Shown here in pieces: positions 28,169 to 37,560 of a stretch of DNA of 64,000 bases. The notes beneath the pieces were generated by a model. That model saw only the letters and a list, made by a program, of their open reading frames with translations. It had not been told where the DNA came from and did not search any database. Origin of the DNA: Aquitalea sp. LB_tupeE (GTDB lineage: Bacteria > Pseudomonadota > Gammaproteobacteria > Burkholderiales > Chromobacteriaceae). How positions within the stretch are numbered: position 1 is the stretch's first letter; each line of letters starts with the position of its first letter. Made by a program: the position numbers and the translations under genes. The DNA is taken from assembly GCF_013391415.1 (NCBI RefSeq), contig NZ_JACAXB010000013.1, forward strand, positions 1-64,000. Direction: 5' to 3'.

Positions 28169-28292
28169 CATGGCTGCATCCGGGCAGCCATGCACTGAAT
28201 TCGGTAAGGTCTGGCAGTGTGCCTCGCCTGGCTGGCGGGCTTGCTGATCTGGCTCAAACCGCGCTTGTGAAGTTGCAAGCGCAGCATTATAC
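28169..28292 (-). promoter_or_regulatory. promoter and structured leader of the glycan locus
   Basis: A perfect -10 TATAAT on the minus strand is at 28287-28292, without a good -35. The expected transcript would start near 28280 with a leader of about 140 bases. Two perfect stems lie in this region: GCGCTTG/CAAGCGC (28262-28283) and CATGGCTGC/GCAGCCATG (28169-28192). The second is followed by GCAGGTTTTT, an attenuator-like layout, 31 bases before the GTG. No ops/JUMPstart element was seen. Confidence 0.45.
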
Positions 28293-28360
28293 GCCTGCTT
28301 GGCAAACCGCTGGCGTTACCAAACGTGACAACACAGCCGACAGCGCCACACTCAGCCCGC

Positions 28361-29167
28361 TCAGATCAGCAGATGCCCGGCACTGCCCTGATTGTTCTGT
28401 TTCAGACGATTGACGAACTCGCCAAACTCCAGCCCGAAACGGCACTCCAGCCGGTCGGCACGCTCCTTGAGCGCCTCCCACTGCGTCAGCGTGGGGCTTT
28501 GGCGGAAGGCCAGCACCGCCACATTGCCGTGACTGGCCGAGGGCAGTTCCAGCACGCGGCCTTCAAACACCGACAGCAAGCGCTCGACAAAGCTGTGATA
28601 GCGCTTGTCGCCACTCCACCAGTTGGTGACAAACACGCCATTGGGGCTGAGCGCACGCTTGCAGTCTTCGAAGAAATCTTCGGTAGTCAGTTCGTCCACA
28701 ATCTGCAAGCCATCAAACCCGTCCACCAGAATGGCGTCGGTGGAACCACGGAAAATCTTCACGTAATCCGCGCCGTCAGCCTCGATGATTTCAAAGAAAT
28801 CACCCTCTTCCGGCAGCTTGAAAAAGGCGCGGGCAACGGCGATGACCTGCGGGTTGATATCCACCGCCACGCTGACGGCTTCCGGCAGGTATTCGTCGAT
28901 GAAGCGGGCAAAGGAACCGCCGCCCAGGCCGATTTGCAGGATATGGCGCGGGTCGTCGTTCCACAGCAGGAAGGCCATCATGGCGCGGCTGTAGGACAAC
29001 ACCAGCTCGGCCGGTTCGTCCATGTCCATCGAGCTCTGGATGGTTTCCGAGCCCAGATGCAAGGACCGGATATTGCCGGCTTCGGAGATTTCCACTTCCG
29101 GCATGTCCTCCACCGCGGCACGCACGCGGCGGCGGAAAGGATGCAAGGCTCTACGCGCCACAGCCAC
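28361..29167 (-). CDS. spermidine synthase-like protein
   Basis: 268 residues with the aminopropyltransferase/methyltransferase Rossmann fold: [14 protein letters not shown] near 76, [16 protein letters not shown] near 98, and [10 protein letters not shown] then [10 protein letters not shown] near 140. Canonical SpeE carries DSxDP in the last motif; here it is VDGFDG, so polyamine synthase activity is doubtful and another transferase role is possible. Its start lies 17 bases inside the end of ttcA, so the two are translationally coupled. Confidence 0.7.
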   Translation of the reverse strand: MAVARRALHPFRRRVRAAVEDMPEVEISEAGNIRSLHLGSETIQSSMDMDEPAELVLSYSRAMMAFLLWNDDPRHILQIGLGGGSFARFIDEYLPEAVSVAVDINPQVIAVARAFFKLPEEGDFFEIIEADGADYVKIFRGSTDAILVDGFDGLQIVDELTTEDFFEDCKRALSPNGVFVTNWWSGDKRYHSFVERLLSVFEGRVLELPSASHGNVAVLAFRQSPTLTQWEALKERADRLECRFGLEFGEFVNRLKQNNQGSAGHLLI

Positions 29168-30137
29168 CCTCCTCCTGTTGCGCCGGTTTGCGCGAATCCA
29201 GAATGCTGATGGTGCGACGCGCCGGCGCAGTCACTGCGTCTTCACCCTCTTCAAGCGGAAGCGGCGGATCGCGGAATTCTTCCTTGTCGAAGGCGGTATC
29301 GCCGTTCTCGAAGGGGCTGTCTCCGGTTTTCAGGCCGGCAAAATCGAACAGGCCGGTATCGCACAAATGGGATGGCACCACGTTTTGCAGTGCACGGAAC
29401 ATGCTCTCCACCCGGCCGGGGAAGCGCTTGTCCCAGTCGTTGACCATTTCCTTCACCACCTGGCGCTGCAAATTGGGCTGCGAGCCGCAAAGATTGCACG
29501 GAATGATGGGGAACTGGCGCAAGTCGGCATAACGGATGATGTCCTTCTCACGGCAATAGGCCAGCGGGCGTATCACCATGTGCTTGCCGTCATCCGACAC
29601 CAGCTTGGGTGGCATGGACTTGAGCTTGCCACCGTAGAACATGTTCAGGAACAGCGTGTGCAGGATGTCGTCGCGGTGATGGCCCAGCGCAATCTTGGTG
29701 GCCCCCAGCTCGTCCGCCACGCGGTACAGGATGCCGCGACGCAGGCGCGAGCACAGGCTGCAAGTGGTCTTGCCTTCCGGTACCAGCTTCTTGACGATGG
29801 AGTAGGTGTCTTCTTCGATGATGCGGTATTCCACCCCGATGGACGCCAGATAGCCGGGCAGCACGTCTTCCGGGAAGCCGGGCTGTTTCTGGTCCAGGTT
29901 GACGGCGACGATGGAAAAGTCGATGGGGGCGGATTTTTGCAGACCCAGCAGGATGTCCAGCAGGGTGTAGCTGTCCTTGCCGCCGGACAGACACACCATG
30001 ACCCGGTCACCCTGTTCGATCATGTTGAAATCATTGATGGCATCACCCACGTGGTGACGCAGGCGCTTGGCCAGTTTGTTGCCCTCGAACACGGCCTTTT
30101 TGGCCTTGTCGTCGAGCACGGTGTTCTGTTCGGACAT
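29151..30137 (-). CDS. ttcA: tRNA 2-thiocytidine(32) synthetase TtcA
   Basis: 328 residues. PP-loop ATPase motif [13 protein letters not shown] near residue 50, the iron-sulfur cysteines in [10 protein letters not shown] near 125, and CNLCGSQPN near 215 are the TtcA hallmarks. It thiolates cytidine 32 of certain tRNAs. The C-terminal tail beyond residue 280 is acidic, low in conservation, and overlaps the spermidine-synthase-like gene. Confidence 0.94.
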   Translation of the reverse strand: MSEQNTVLDDKAKKAVFEGNKLAKRLRHHVGDAINDFNMIEQGDRVMVCLSGGKDSYTLLDILLGLQKSAPIDFSIVAVNLDQKQPGFPEDVLPGYLASIGVEYRIIEEDTYSIVKKLVPEGKTTCSLCSRLRRGILYRVADELGATKIALGHHRDDILHTLFLNMFYGGKLKSMPPKLVSDDGKHMVIRPLAYCREKDIIRYADLRQFPIIPCNLCGSQPNLQRQVVKEMVNDWDKRFPGRVESMFRALQNVVPSHLCDTGLFDFAGLKTGDSPFENGDTAFDKEEFRDPPLPLEEGEDAVTAPARRTISILDSRKPAQQEEGGCGA

Positions 30138-30226
30138 GGGGTACGGCTAAGAAATTGAAAAACAGGCGATTTTACTGTTTTTCCCTGCAACAATCCATGC
30201 CATTTCCCGGCAAACCGCCCCAAGCC

Positions 30227-31000
30227 TTACAACACGATGCCGCGTCCGCCATCCACCGCCAGTATCTGACCGGTGACATAGCTGGCATCCAGCAGCAAAA
30301 AGGCTACCGCACGGGCAATGTCCTCCGGCTGGCCGGTACGCTGCAAGGGAATGGTGGCTTCGATGGCCGCGCGCTCTGCCGCGTCGAAAGACGCCTCGCC
30401 CTCCGGCCACAGGTTCACCCCCGGTGCCACGCCATTCACCCGCACATCCGGTGCCAGCTCCAGCGCCAGACTGCGAATCAGCTGGGCATGCCCGGCCTTG
30501 GCCAGGTTGTACACCACATGGCGCTTCATCGGCCGGTCTACATGAATATCGGAAATGCCGACAATCGCACCGCCGTTACGGCGCAATGCCGGGGCCACCG
30601 CCTGACTGAGAAACAGCGGGGCCTTGAGGTTGCTGCCCATCAGGTCATGCCAGGCGGATTCATCGATCTGGCCGATTTCGGTAGGAAAAAAACTGGAGGC
30701 ATTGTTGACCAGCCCATCCAGCCGTCCGAACGCGGCAATGCCTTGTGCCGCCAGCTGACGTACCGCCTGCATGTCCAGCAAATCGGCCTGCAGCAGTACA
30801 ACCGATTCCGCTCGCTGTGCATTCAGCTCGGCGGCCAATGCTTCGGCATCGCTTTGCGAACCGCGATAATGCAACACCAGCCGCACCCCGCGTGCATGCA
30901 GCAGCCGGGCAATGCCCGCCCCTACCCGGCGCGCACCGCCAGTAATCAGCACCACACGCTGTTCATTCACTTGCATCAAGCGCTCTTGCTGTTGCTTCAT
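30227..31000 (-). CDS. pteridine reductase-like short-chain dehydrogenase (FolM/PTR1 type)
   Basis: 257 residues; ATG 30976 is an alternative start. NADPH motif ITGGARRVGAGIA near residue 20: the double arginine is typical of pteridine reductases. NNASSFFPT is near 100, and the catalytic region SDIHVDRPMKRHVVYNLAKAG near 150 has Asp in place of the usual SDR Ser together with Tyr-x3-Lys. The C-terminus is VTGQILAVDGGR. It likely reduces dihydro- or tetrahydro-pterins. Divergent from the MidA gene. Confidence 0.85.
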   Translation of the reverse strand: MKQQQERLMQVNEQRVVLITGGARRVGAGIARLLHARGVRLVLHYRGSQSDAEALAAELNAQRAESVVLLQADLLDMQAVRQLAAQGIAAFGRLDGLVNNASSFFPTEIGQIDESAWHDLMGSNLKAPLFLSQAVAPALRRNGGAIVGISDIHVDRPMKRHVVYNLAKAGHAQLIRSLALELAPDVRVNGVAPGVNLWPEGEASFDAAERAAIEATIPLQRTGQPEDIARAVAFLLLDASYVTGQILAVDGGRGIVL

Positions 31001-31134
31001 ATCCTGTTCAGCCTTTCCTGCCTGCCTTGCAGCGCCGTGTTTGCTGGCTGCGCCGACAACAAAATGCGCAGTACCTCTTCACCCCTGCGCCGCTTTCGAC
31101 CACAATCGCCGCACATTGTAGCAGGATGCACGTC

Positions 31135-32286
31135 ATGACCACCCTACCCGCCCCAAGCGCCGAGGCGCTTGCCACCAGCCAGGCGCTGTGCGCCCATATC
31201 CGCCAGACCATTACCCAGGCCGGTGGCTGGATACCCTTTTCCCGTTACATGGAACTGGCGCTGTACGCGCCCGGCATGGGCTATTACTCGGCCGGCAGCC
31301 ACAAGCTGGGCAGCGCCGGTGACTTTACCACCGCACCGGAAATGTCGGCCTATTTTGGCCGAACCCTGGCCCGGCAGATTGCCGAACTGCTGCCGCAAAC
31401 CGGCGGCACGGTGTACGAATTCGGTGCCGGCACCGGCAAGCTGGCCATTGATATCCTGACCGAACTGGAAAAGCTGGACTGCCTGCCTGAGCATTACATC
31501 ATCATCGACCTGTCGGCCGACCTGATCGAGCGCCAGCAAACCGCCATTCGCAGCGCCCTGCCCCATCTGGCCGACCAGCTGCTATGGCTGAGCGTGCTGC
31601 CGGAGCAGCTGGACGGCGTGGTGATTGGCAATGAGGTGCTGGATGCCATGCCCTGCGAGCTGCTGCACTGGACACCTGAACCGCTGCAACGCGGGGTGGC
31701 GCTGGATGGCGACAACTTCATCTGGCAGGACCGCCCGATTCAGGACCCGACGCTGGTGCAACAGGCCCAGGCGCTGAACATCAGCCAGGCCGGCTATATC
31801 AGTGAACTGAGCCTGAGCAACACCGCCTTCATCCACACTCTGGCGCGGCACCTGGTGCGCGGTGCCATCCTGCTGGTGGATTACGGCTATCCGGCGGGCG
31901 AGTTCTATCATCCGCAACGTCACATGGGCACGCTGATCGGCCATTACCGTCATCACACGGTGGATGACCCCTTCTTCCTGCCCGGCCTGATGGACCTCAC
32001 CTGCCACGTGGACTTCACCGCCATTGCCCAGTCCGGCATCGACGCCGGGCTGGACCTGATCGGCTACACCACCCAGGCGCAATTCCTGATCAATGCCGGC
32101 ATCACCCAGCTATTGGGCGAACTGGACGCCGACGACAGTGCCAGCTACCTGCCGGTGGTGGCCATGGTGCAAAAGCTGCTGTCCATGCAGGAGATGGGCG
32201 AACTGTTCAAGGTGATCGGTTTTGGCCGTGGCGTCAGCATCGACTGGCAAGGCTTTACCCAGGGCGACCGCTGCCACACCCTGTAA
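31135..32286 (+). CDS. MidA/NDUFAF7-family SAM-dependent methyltransferase
   Basis: 383 residues from the ATG at 31135, preceded by AGGA at 8 bases; in-frame starts upstream (31126, 31027) are less likely. Family markers: IPFSRYMELALYAPGMGYYSAG near 35, the FTTAPEMSAYFGRTLA segment, the SAM site YEFGAGTGKLA near 98, and IGNEVLDAMP near 165. In mitochondria NDUFAF7 methylates an arginine of complex I; the bacterial role is not established. The tRNA pair follows. Confidence 0.85.
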   Translation: MTTLPAPSAEALATSQALCAHIRQTITQAGGWIPFSRYMELALYAPGMGYYSAGSHKLGSAGDFTTAPEMSAYFGRTLARQIAELLPQTGGTVYEFGAGTGKLAIDILTELEKLDCLPEHYIIIDLSADLIERQQTAIRSALPHLADQLLWLSVLPEQLDGVVIGNEVLDAMPCELLHWTPEPLQRGVALDGDNFIWQDRPIQDPTLVQQAQALNISQAGYISELSLSNTAFIHTLARHLVRGAILLVDYGYPAGEFYHPQRHMGTLIGHYRHHTVDDPFFLPGLMDLTCHVDFTAIAQSGIDAGLDLIGYTTQAQFLINAGITQLLGELDADDSASYLPVVAMVQKLLSMQEMGELFKVIGFGRGVSIDWQGFTQGDRCHTL

Positions 32287-32319
32287 GCCGGACTGCAGGT
32301 GATTTGTCTGCAAATGTGG

Positions 32320-32348
32320 TTGACAGCCTAAAAAACGCTGCGTATAGT
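32320..32348 (+). promoter_or_regulatory. sigma-70 promoter of the tRNA pair
   Basis: A perfect -35 TTGACA (32320-32325), a 17-base spacer and a -10 TATAGT (32343-32348). Transcription would begin near 32355, about 26 bases before the first tRNA. Confidence 0.88.
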
Positions 32349-32380
32349 TCGCGTCTCGGTGCAAGCGCATCGAGAAACGT

Positions 32381-32457
<77 letters not shown>

Positions 32458-32489
32458 CAGTTTGCGAAGTCTGACTTGTCAGGCTTCAT

Positions 32490-32566
<77 letters not shown>

Positions 32567-32583
32567 GCATTATCAAGCACTTA

Positions 32584-32609
32584 GGCCAACTCTCACGAGT
32601 TGGCCTTTT
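32584..32609 (+). terminator. Rho-independent terminator of the tRNA pair
   Basis: A perfect 9-bp stem GGCCAACTC/GAGTTGGCC with a TCAC loop is followed by TTTTGTTTTG, 17 bases after the second tRNA. Confidence 0.92.
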
Positions 32610-33021
32610 GTTTTGCCTCTCTCATACCCTTCTTCGCTGCCACTCACCCTTTTGCTTGCCGTCCGGCACACTGCTTGTCAGCAGGCTGTTACGCCATGCA
32701 CATCAATTCCATCGGAATAGTTTGTCCATTTGACAGTAAAACACTTGTGCTTTTGATCAAATATAGGCATAACTACTGCGCCTGCCCTCACCCTGCGGCT
32801 GGCATGGTGCGGCTCGTCACACCCTGAACGTAGCCAAAATCCGGATAAAAACAAAACAAGCTGGCTGCCCCGGCATGTAATGCTGCACGCAGCATGGCGA
32901 ATATCCCCCACAGAAAAAATCAGAAAAGATCAAATATCATCTCTGTTGCCCATCAGCCGGAGAGGGGGGCCGCTGCCTGCAGGCAGACGGCAATCGTTGA
33001 GCATGTCCACAGGAAGGCATC
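32610..33021 (+). other. intergenic region without a recognisable gene
   Basis: About 410 bases between the tRNA terminator and the chemoreceptor gene. Short frames on both strands show no family features. It must hold the chemoreceptor promoter. A TTGACA at 32730-32735 has no matching -10, and no clear sigma-28 flagellar promoter was found. Confidence 0.5.
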
Positions 33022-34632
33022 ATGCAAATCAAGTCCAGGCTTACCATGCTGGCCCTTGTCACCACGCTCGGTCTTTGCGTGCAAGGCGGGGTAATGGTCT
33101 ACACCCAGTCCAGTCTTGGTCAATTCATCCGGCATCTGGTGACGGGCGATCTGCCCAGCTTGCAAACCCTGCAACGCTTTCAGACCGACACGCTGAAAAT
33201 GACGGTAAACGCCCTGCTGCTGGGTGCCACCGACAATGCCAACGAATTGCAGCAACTGCCCAAGGCCATCAGTGATGCCGAACAGGATGCCCGCAGCGCA
33301 CTGCGTACCTACCGGGCACAGGCAATGGACAGCCAGGCGCAGCAACTATTGCAGCAGGACCAGGTCCGGCTGGACGACTACGCCAAGGCACTGAAGCCCT
33401 ATCTGGAAGCGACAGAATCGGGGGACATCGTCGCGGCCAAGTCGGCGCTGCGTCAGGTGGTGCCCAATGCCCGTGCCGTGCTGGCAGCGGGGGATGCCCA
33501 CCTGCAAGCCAATTACCGGCAAGCAGCCCATCAGGCGGAACAAGCCACCAACTTGCTGCGCTTCGTGCAGTGGCTGAGTCTGGCCACTGTGGTGCTGTGC
33601 CTGCTGGTGGTGGGCAGCATGAGCTGGTCGCTCACCCGCTCCTTGTCCCGCGCCATTGCCAGCCTGCAAAGTGCGATTACCGGCATTGCCGAATCGCTGG
33701 ACTTCACCCGCCGTGCGCCGCAAAACAGTCAGGATGAACTGGGTGCCACCGCCAGCGCGTTCAACGGGCTGATCGGCAAACTGCATGACAGCCTGCAGGC
33801 CTTGAGCGGGCAGATCAGCCAGCTGACCCAGGCCTCGGCCGGGCTGGCATCCTCGGCAGGCGAGGTTGCCGGTACCGTTGCGCGCCAGAGCGAAATTTCC
33901 GCCAGCGTGGCGGCCACCGTGCAGCAGCTGACGGTGAGCATCAATCATGTGGGCATGCAGGCAGCCGCCACCAACGAGCAGGCATTGCAAACCGGGGAGC
34001 TGGCCAGCAAGGGTGGTGCGGTAGTCAGCAGCACGGTGAGCGACATCCGCGACATTGCCGATACGGTGGGTACCGCCTCCAGCAGCGTGCGCCAGCTGGG
34101 CGAGCAGGCACGCTCCATTGTCTCTGCGGTTTCGGTCATCAAGGATGTGGCCGATCAGACCAATCTGTTGGCGCTGAACGCCGCCATTGAAGCCGCGCGT
34201 GCCGGCGAACAGGGCCGCGGCTTTGCCGTGGTGGCCGACGAAGTGCGCAAGCTGGCCGAGCGCACCAGCAGCATGACCAAGCAGATCAACACCGTCATCA
34301 ACGCCATTGCCGGTAGCAACGAAGACACCGGCAAAGCCATGGCCGCCACCGAAACCCGGGTGGAAACCGGCCTGCAGCGGGCGGATGCGGCGCAAGATGC
34401 CATCGAGCGCATCGCCCACACCACGCAGGAACTGGTGCAGCTGGTGGGCAGCATCACCACCGCCATCCGCGAACAGGCCAGTGCCAGCACTGAAATTGCC
34501 GTGCAGGTAGACCATATCGCCCAGATGGCACAGCAAGCCAAGGGCGATGCCTCGGCTGCATCCGGCTCGGCGCTGACACTGGATGCCACCGCTCGCCGCA
34601 TGCAGGAGATTGTGGCGATTTATCGCCTGTAA
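33022..34632 (+). CDS. methyl-accepting chemotaxis protein
   Basis: 536 residues. TM1 spans about 7-27; a periplasmic segment of about 150 residues resembles a four-helix-bundle sensor (helical, glutamine-rich, no Cache motif). TM2 is at about 180-203 ([15 protein letters not shown]), then HAMP. The cytoplasmic signalling hairpin holds the conserved tip [19 protein letters not shown] near 378, followed by [18 protein letters not shown]. It should signal to CheA/CheW. The ligand is unknown. No CheR docking pentapeptide is seen at the C-terminus. Confidence 0.93.
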   Translation: MQIKSRLTMLALVTTLGLCVQGGVMVYTQSSLGQFIRHLVTGDLPSLQTLQRFQTDTLKMTVNALLLGATDNANELQQLPKAISDAEQDARSALRTYRAQAMDSQAQQLLQQDQVRLDDYAKALKPYLEATESGDIVAAKSALRQVVPNARAVLAAGDAHLQANYRQAAHQAEQATNLLRFVQWLSLATVVLCLLVVGSMSWSLTRSLSRAIASLQSAITGIAESLDFTRRAPQNSQDELGATASAFNGLIGKLHDSLQALSGQISQLTQASAGLASSAGEVAGTVARQSEISASVAATVQQLTVSINHVGMQAAATNEQALQTGELASKGGAVVSSTVSDIRDIADTVGTASSSVRQLGEQARSIVSAVSVIKDVADQTNLLALNAAIEAARAGEQGRGFAVVADEVRKLAERTSSMTKQINTVINAIAGSNEDTGKAMAATETRVETGLQRADAAQDAIERIAHTTQELVQLVGSITTAIREQASASTEIAVQVDHIAQMAQQAKGDASAASGSALTLDATARRMQEIVAIYRL

Positions 34633-34741
34633 GCCTGCGCCAGCGCAGAAAAGCAGGTTTCGGGCAGGGTCATCTTGCATTAGATTGAAAACATGGCATG
34701 CCATCTGGCTGCCATGGTTCCCGTCTTGCGAAAGTGCCACC

Positions 34742-36010
34742 ATGTCCGTTCCAGCACACCTCCCGGCCAGCGACGACAGCATTCATGTCGATCTGCGTGA
34801 AGTCATCCATGCCCTGTCCGACGCACTGGACCTGGTAGGGATTGATGATGTTGCACATGGCAAACGGGTGGGCATCATGGCCTGGCATTGCGCACTGGTG
34901 TTGCAGCGCAGTCGCCAGCAGGCGGACTTCCTGTTCGACCTGGGCCTGCTGCACGATATCGGCGTATCGTCTACCCGCACCCATCAGCATCTGGTCAGCA
35001 AATTTGACTGGGCCGGCTCGCAGCAGCACTGCCAGGATGGTGCCCGCTTACTGGCAGGCTTTGCCCCGCTGGCCGCCATGGTGGAACCAGTGCGTTACCA
35101 CCACACGCCATGGGAAACCTTGTCCGGACTGGACTTGCCACTAGAGGTGGCCGAGCAGGCCAACCTGATTTATCTGGTAGACCGGGTGGATGCCATGGCG
35201 GCAGCCTATTACCAGGGTGGTGAATTGCTGATGCATACCGCGGCCATCCGCGAGCGCATTGCCAGTTATCGCGGCAGTCATTTTGCCCCACAACTGGTGG
35301 ATGCTTTCCTGCAGGCCTCCCGCGCGGAAGCCTTCTGGCTGCAACTGGAACCGCGCGGCATTGCCGGCATGCTGCATGACCGGCGCAGCCAGCGCCATCC
35401 CTGCACTGCCACCAACACCCAGCTCAAGCAGCTGGCCACGCTGTTTTCCCGCATCGTGGATGCCAAGAGCCCGTTCACCGCGCGTCATTCGCAGGGGGTG
35501 GCCGGGCTGTCGCGCTGGCTGGCCGAACGCGCTGGGCTCTCGCCAGGACGTTGCGACCAACTGGAAATTGCCGCCCTGCTGCATGACCTGGGCAAGCTGC
35601 GGGTGCCGGACGAAATCCTGGACAAGCCGGGCAGGCTGGATGCGCATGAGCGCAGCCTGATCAATGCCCACAGCTTTGAAACCTATCAGATCCTGCGCCA
35701 TATCAGCGGCTTCGAGGAAATTGCCTGTTGGGCGGCGTATCACCACGAAGAACCGGATGGCCATGGTTATCCCTTCCATCTGAGTGCAGCCAGCATGAGT
35801 CTGGAAGCACGCATCCTGCGGGTGGCGGACATTTTCCAGGCGCTGGCGCAGGACCGCCCCTACCGCGCAGGCTTGAGTGCTGCGCAGGTGCTGACCACCT
35901 TGCAGGAGTTTGCCGCGCACGGGCGTATCGACCCGGAGATTCTGGCCATCGCCGCCCAGGACATGAGCGGTGCCATGGCGGGAGCCCTGCCGGTGGCCAG
36001 TACACACTGA
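34742..36010 (+). CDS. HD-GYP domain c-di-GMP phosphodiesterase with two HD modules
   Basis: 422 residues from the ATG at 34742; the open frame extends upstream to 34583 inside the chemoreceptor gene. An N-terminal degenerate HD module has GLLHDIGVSSTRTH near 75 and YHHTPWETLSG near 120. The C-terminal HD-GYP has HSQGVAGLSRWLAE near 250, LLHDLGKLRVPDEILDKPG near 280, and HHEEPDGHGYPF near 335 with the GYP signature intact. It should hydrolyse c-di-GMP in the cytosol. It lies 109 bases after the chemoreceptor, same strand. It resembles proteins of the double HD-GYP (DUF3391-free) type. Confidence 0.85.
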   Translation: MSVPAHLPASDDSIHVDLREVIHALSDALDLVGIDDVAHGKRVGIMAWHCALVLQRSRQQADFLFDLGLLHDIGVSSTRTHQHLVSKFDWAGSQQHCQDGARLLAGFAPLAAMVEPVRYHHTPWETLSGLDLPLEVAEQANLIYLVDRVDAMAAAYYQGGELLMHTAAIRERIASYRGSHFAPQLVDAFLQASRAEAFWLQLEPRGIAGMLHDRRSQRHPCTATNTQLKQLATLFSRIVDAKSPFTARHSQGVAGLSRWLAERAGLSPGRCDQLEIAALLHDLGKLRVPDEILDKPGRLDAHERSLINAHSFETYQILRHISGFEEIACWAAYHHEEPDGHGYPFHLSAASMSLEARILRVADIFQALAQDRPYRAGLSAAQVLTTLQEFAAHGRIDPEILAIAAQDMSGAMAGALPVASTH

Positions 36011-36098
36011 CCGGCTTGCCATGATTTGCCAGCCCGCCAGCGGGGGCGGATAATCGCCAGCCCCAACCCTGGGTCAACCCGAGCGGAGAATCTGCAAG

Positions 36099-36800
36099 AT
36101 GAGTGATGAGCAACTGCGTCTGTCCAAACGCATGGTGGAATTGGGACTGTGCTCGCGTCGCGAAGCCGATGCCTTTATCGAGCAAGGCCGGGTGCGGGTG
36201 GATGGCCAGGTCGTTCAGCAATTGGGCAGCCGGGTTAGCCCGCAGCAGCGCATCGAACTGGATGCCCCGCGCATGAGCCTGGACGGGTTGAGCATCAGCC
36301 TGCTGCTGCATCGTGCTGCGGATAGCCGTTTACCGCTGGCCGGGCTGATTACCCCGCAGCAACGCTATGCCCGTGATGGCAGTGAAATCCGCTTCAATCC
36401 GCGACACCTGAAGGCCTTGCAACAGGCCGGTGCGCTGGACGAAAACAGTCATGGCCTGGTGGCACTCACCCTGGACAAGAAACTGGCACGCAAGCTGGCC
36501 GATGCCGAACAGGAATACCTGATTCAGCTGGAAGCCGCCCCGGCAGCCGAGCTGCTGAAACAACAGTTGCAAGCCTTGCAACTGCCAGGCAAGCCGCCAC
36601 GCGGTTTGAAGATCAGCCGCCAGAGTGACCGCCAGCTGCGCATGGTGCTGTCAGCAGTACAGCCCGGTCAGCCCATGGCCATTTGCCAGGCACTGGGTTT
36701 ACAGCCGCTGGCGCTACGCTGCATCCGCATCGGCAAGCTGGGCATTGGCGACCTCCCCGGCGGGCAATGGCGCTATCTGCTGCCGATGGAATCGTTCTGA
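36099..36800 (+). CDS. S4-domain RNA pseudouridine synthase, RsuA/RluB-like
   Basis: 233 residues. The S4 RNA-binding domain is at residues 7-55 (RMVELGLCSRREADAFIEQGRVRVDG), followed by the RsuA-type catalytic region. The catalytic aspartate is in GALDENSHGLVALT near 114, where the usual GRLD has lost its arginine. LPGKPPRGLKISR and QALGLQPLALRCIRIGKLGIGDL are typical C-terminal segments. It may modify ribosomal RNA, but the loss of the arginine and short core leave activity uncertain. It converges on the HugZ-like gene. Confidence 0.8.
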   Translation: MSDEQLRLSKRMVELGLCSRREADAFIEQGRVRVDGQVVQQLGSRVSPQQRIELDAPRMSLDGLSISLLLHRAADSRLPLAGLITPQQRYARDGSEIRFNPRHLKALQQAGALDENSHGLVALTLDKKLARKLADAEQEYLIQLEAAPAAELLKQQLQALQLPGKPPRGLKISRQSDRQLRMVLSAVQPGQPMAICQALGLQPLALRCIRIGKLGIGDLPGGQWRYLLPMESF

Positions 36801-36802
36801 AT

Positions 36803-37456
36803 CTACTTGCCGGCCAGCCCATCCAGTGCTGCTTGCAAGGCGGCGGCCAGTGCATCCGGCTGGCTGATGGCCTCTGGCCAGTTGTAGCGCTGATGCCCGG
36901 CTCCGGGCTGGCGGCGGTAATCCAGCCCATAGGCATCCAGTCCCAACAGCGTGATGCCGTCCGGCACACGGGCTTGCTGCAATAGCGCGGCTTCCTGCGC
37001 CAGGGGCAGCACGTCCGGGCTCAATTCAGCCCCCTCCAGCCAGCCCATCCGCCCCACGCCACCGATATAGCGCAGGCGTTGCGGCTGTAAGCGGAAGAAC
37101 ATGAAATCCAGTTGCAGCAGGTCTTCGGCCTGCGGCTGATAACGCAGGAAACGCTGCAACAACAAGTCATCGACTTCGATGCGCTGCGCGTCGGCCAGCA
37201 AGCTCAGCCGCGCTTCGGCCTGTACATCCTCTGCTCCCTTTTGCAGTACCGCCAGGCTGCAACGCCCGTCGGCCAGCAGATTGCGCGTGTGTTCGGCCAG
37301 CTCGCTGATCAGCAACAAGGGGCGGTGCTGTTCATCCAGCACATAAGGCAGCACAGTGGCATAGGGATAACCGGGCAGCTGGCCGGAGTGCGTGGCCAGC
37401 GTGGCATGATGCTGGGCATGCAGCAGTTGCAAGGCAGCAATGGGGGCGATCTTCAC
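36803..37456 (-). CDS. HugZ-like heme-utilisation / PNPOx split-barrel protein
   Basis: 217 residues from the GTG at 37456, which has AGGAGA 7 bases upstream; a TTG at 37480 is in frame but less likely. The split-barrel domain has HHATLATHSGQLPGYPYAT near 18 and the HugZ motif ISELAEHTRNLLADGRCSL near 55. The C-terminal DUF2470 part contains GITLLGLDAYGLDY. HugZ relatives bind or degrade heme; here function is inferred from the family. Two bases separate its stop from that of the pseudouridine synthase gene. Confidence 0.8.
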   Translation of the reverse strand: MKIAPIAALQLLHAQHHATLATHSGQLPGYPYATVLPYVLDEQHRPLLLISELAEHTRNLLADGRCSLAVLQKGAEDVQAEARLSLLADAQRIEVDDLLLQRFLRYQPQAEDLLQLDFMFFRLQPQRLRYIGGVGRMGWLEGAELSPDVLPLAQEAALLQQARVPDGITLLGLDAYGLDYRRQPGAGHQRYNWPEAISQPDALAAALQAALDGLAGK

Positions 37457-37560
37457 CAGTATTTCTCCTGAAACCTGCAAACAGTCATGTCGGCCATTTT
37501 ATGGCAGCTCAGTGCGCCCGGCCTGATCATGCCGCGTCTGAAACTTGCGCCAGGACAAGC

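Noticed and set aside
25847-28198. 783-codon plus-strand frame opposite wbpB and wbpA
   Set aside because: Despite its length it mirrors two well-conserved genes on the other strand, is histidine- and glutamine-rich in the way shadows are, and has no domain.
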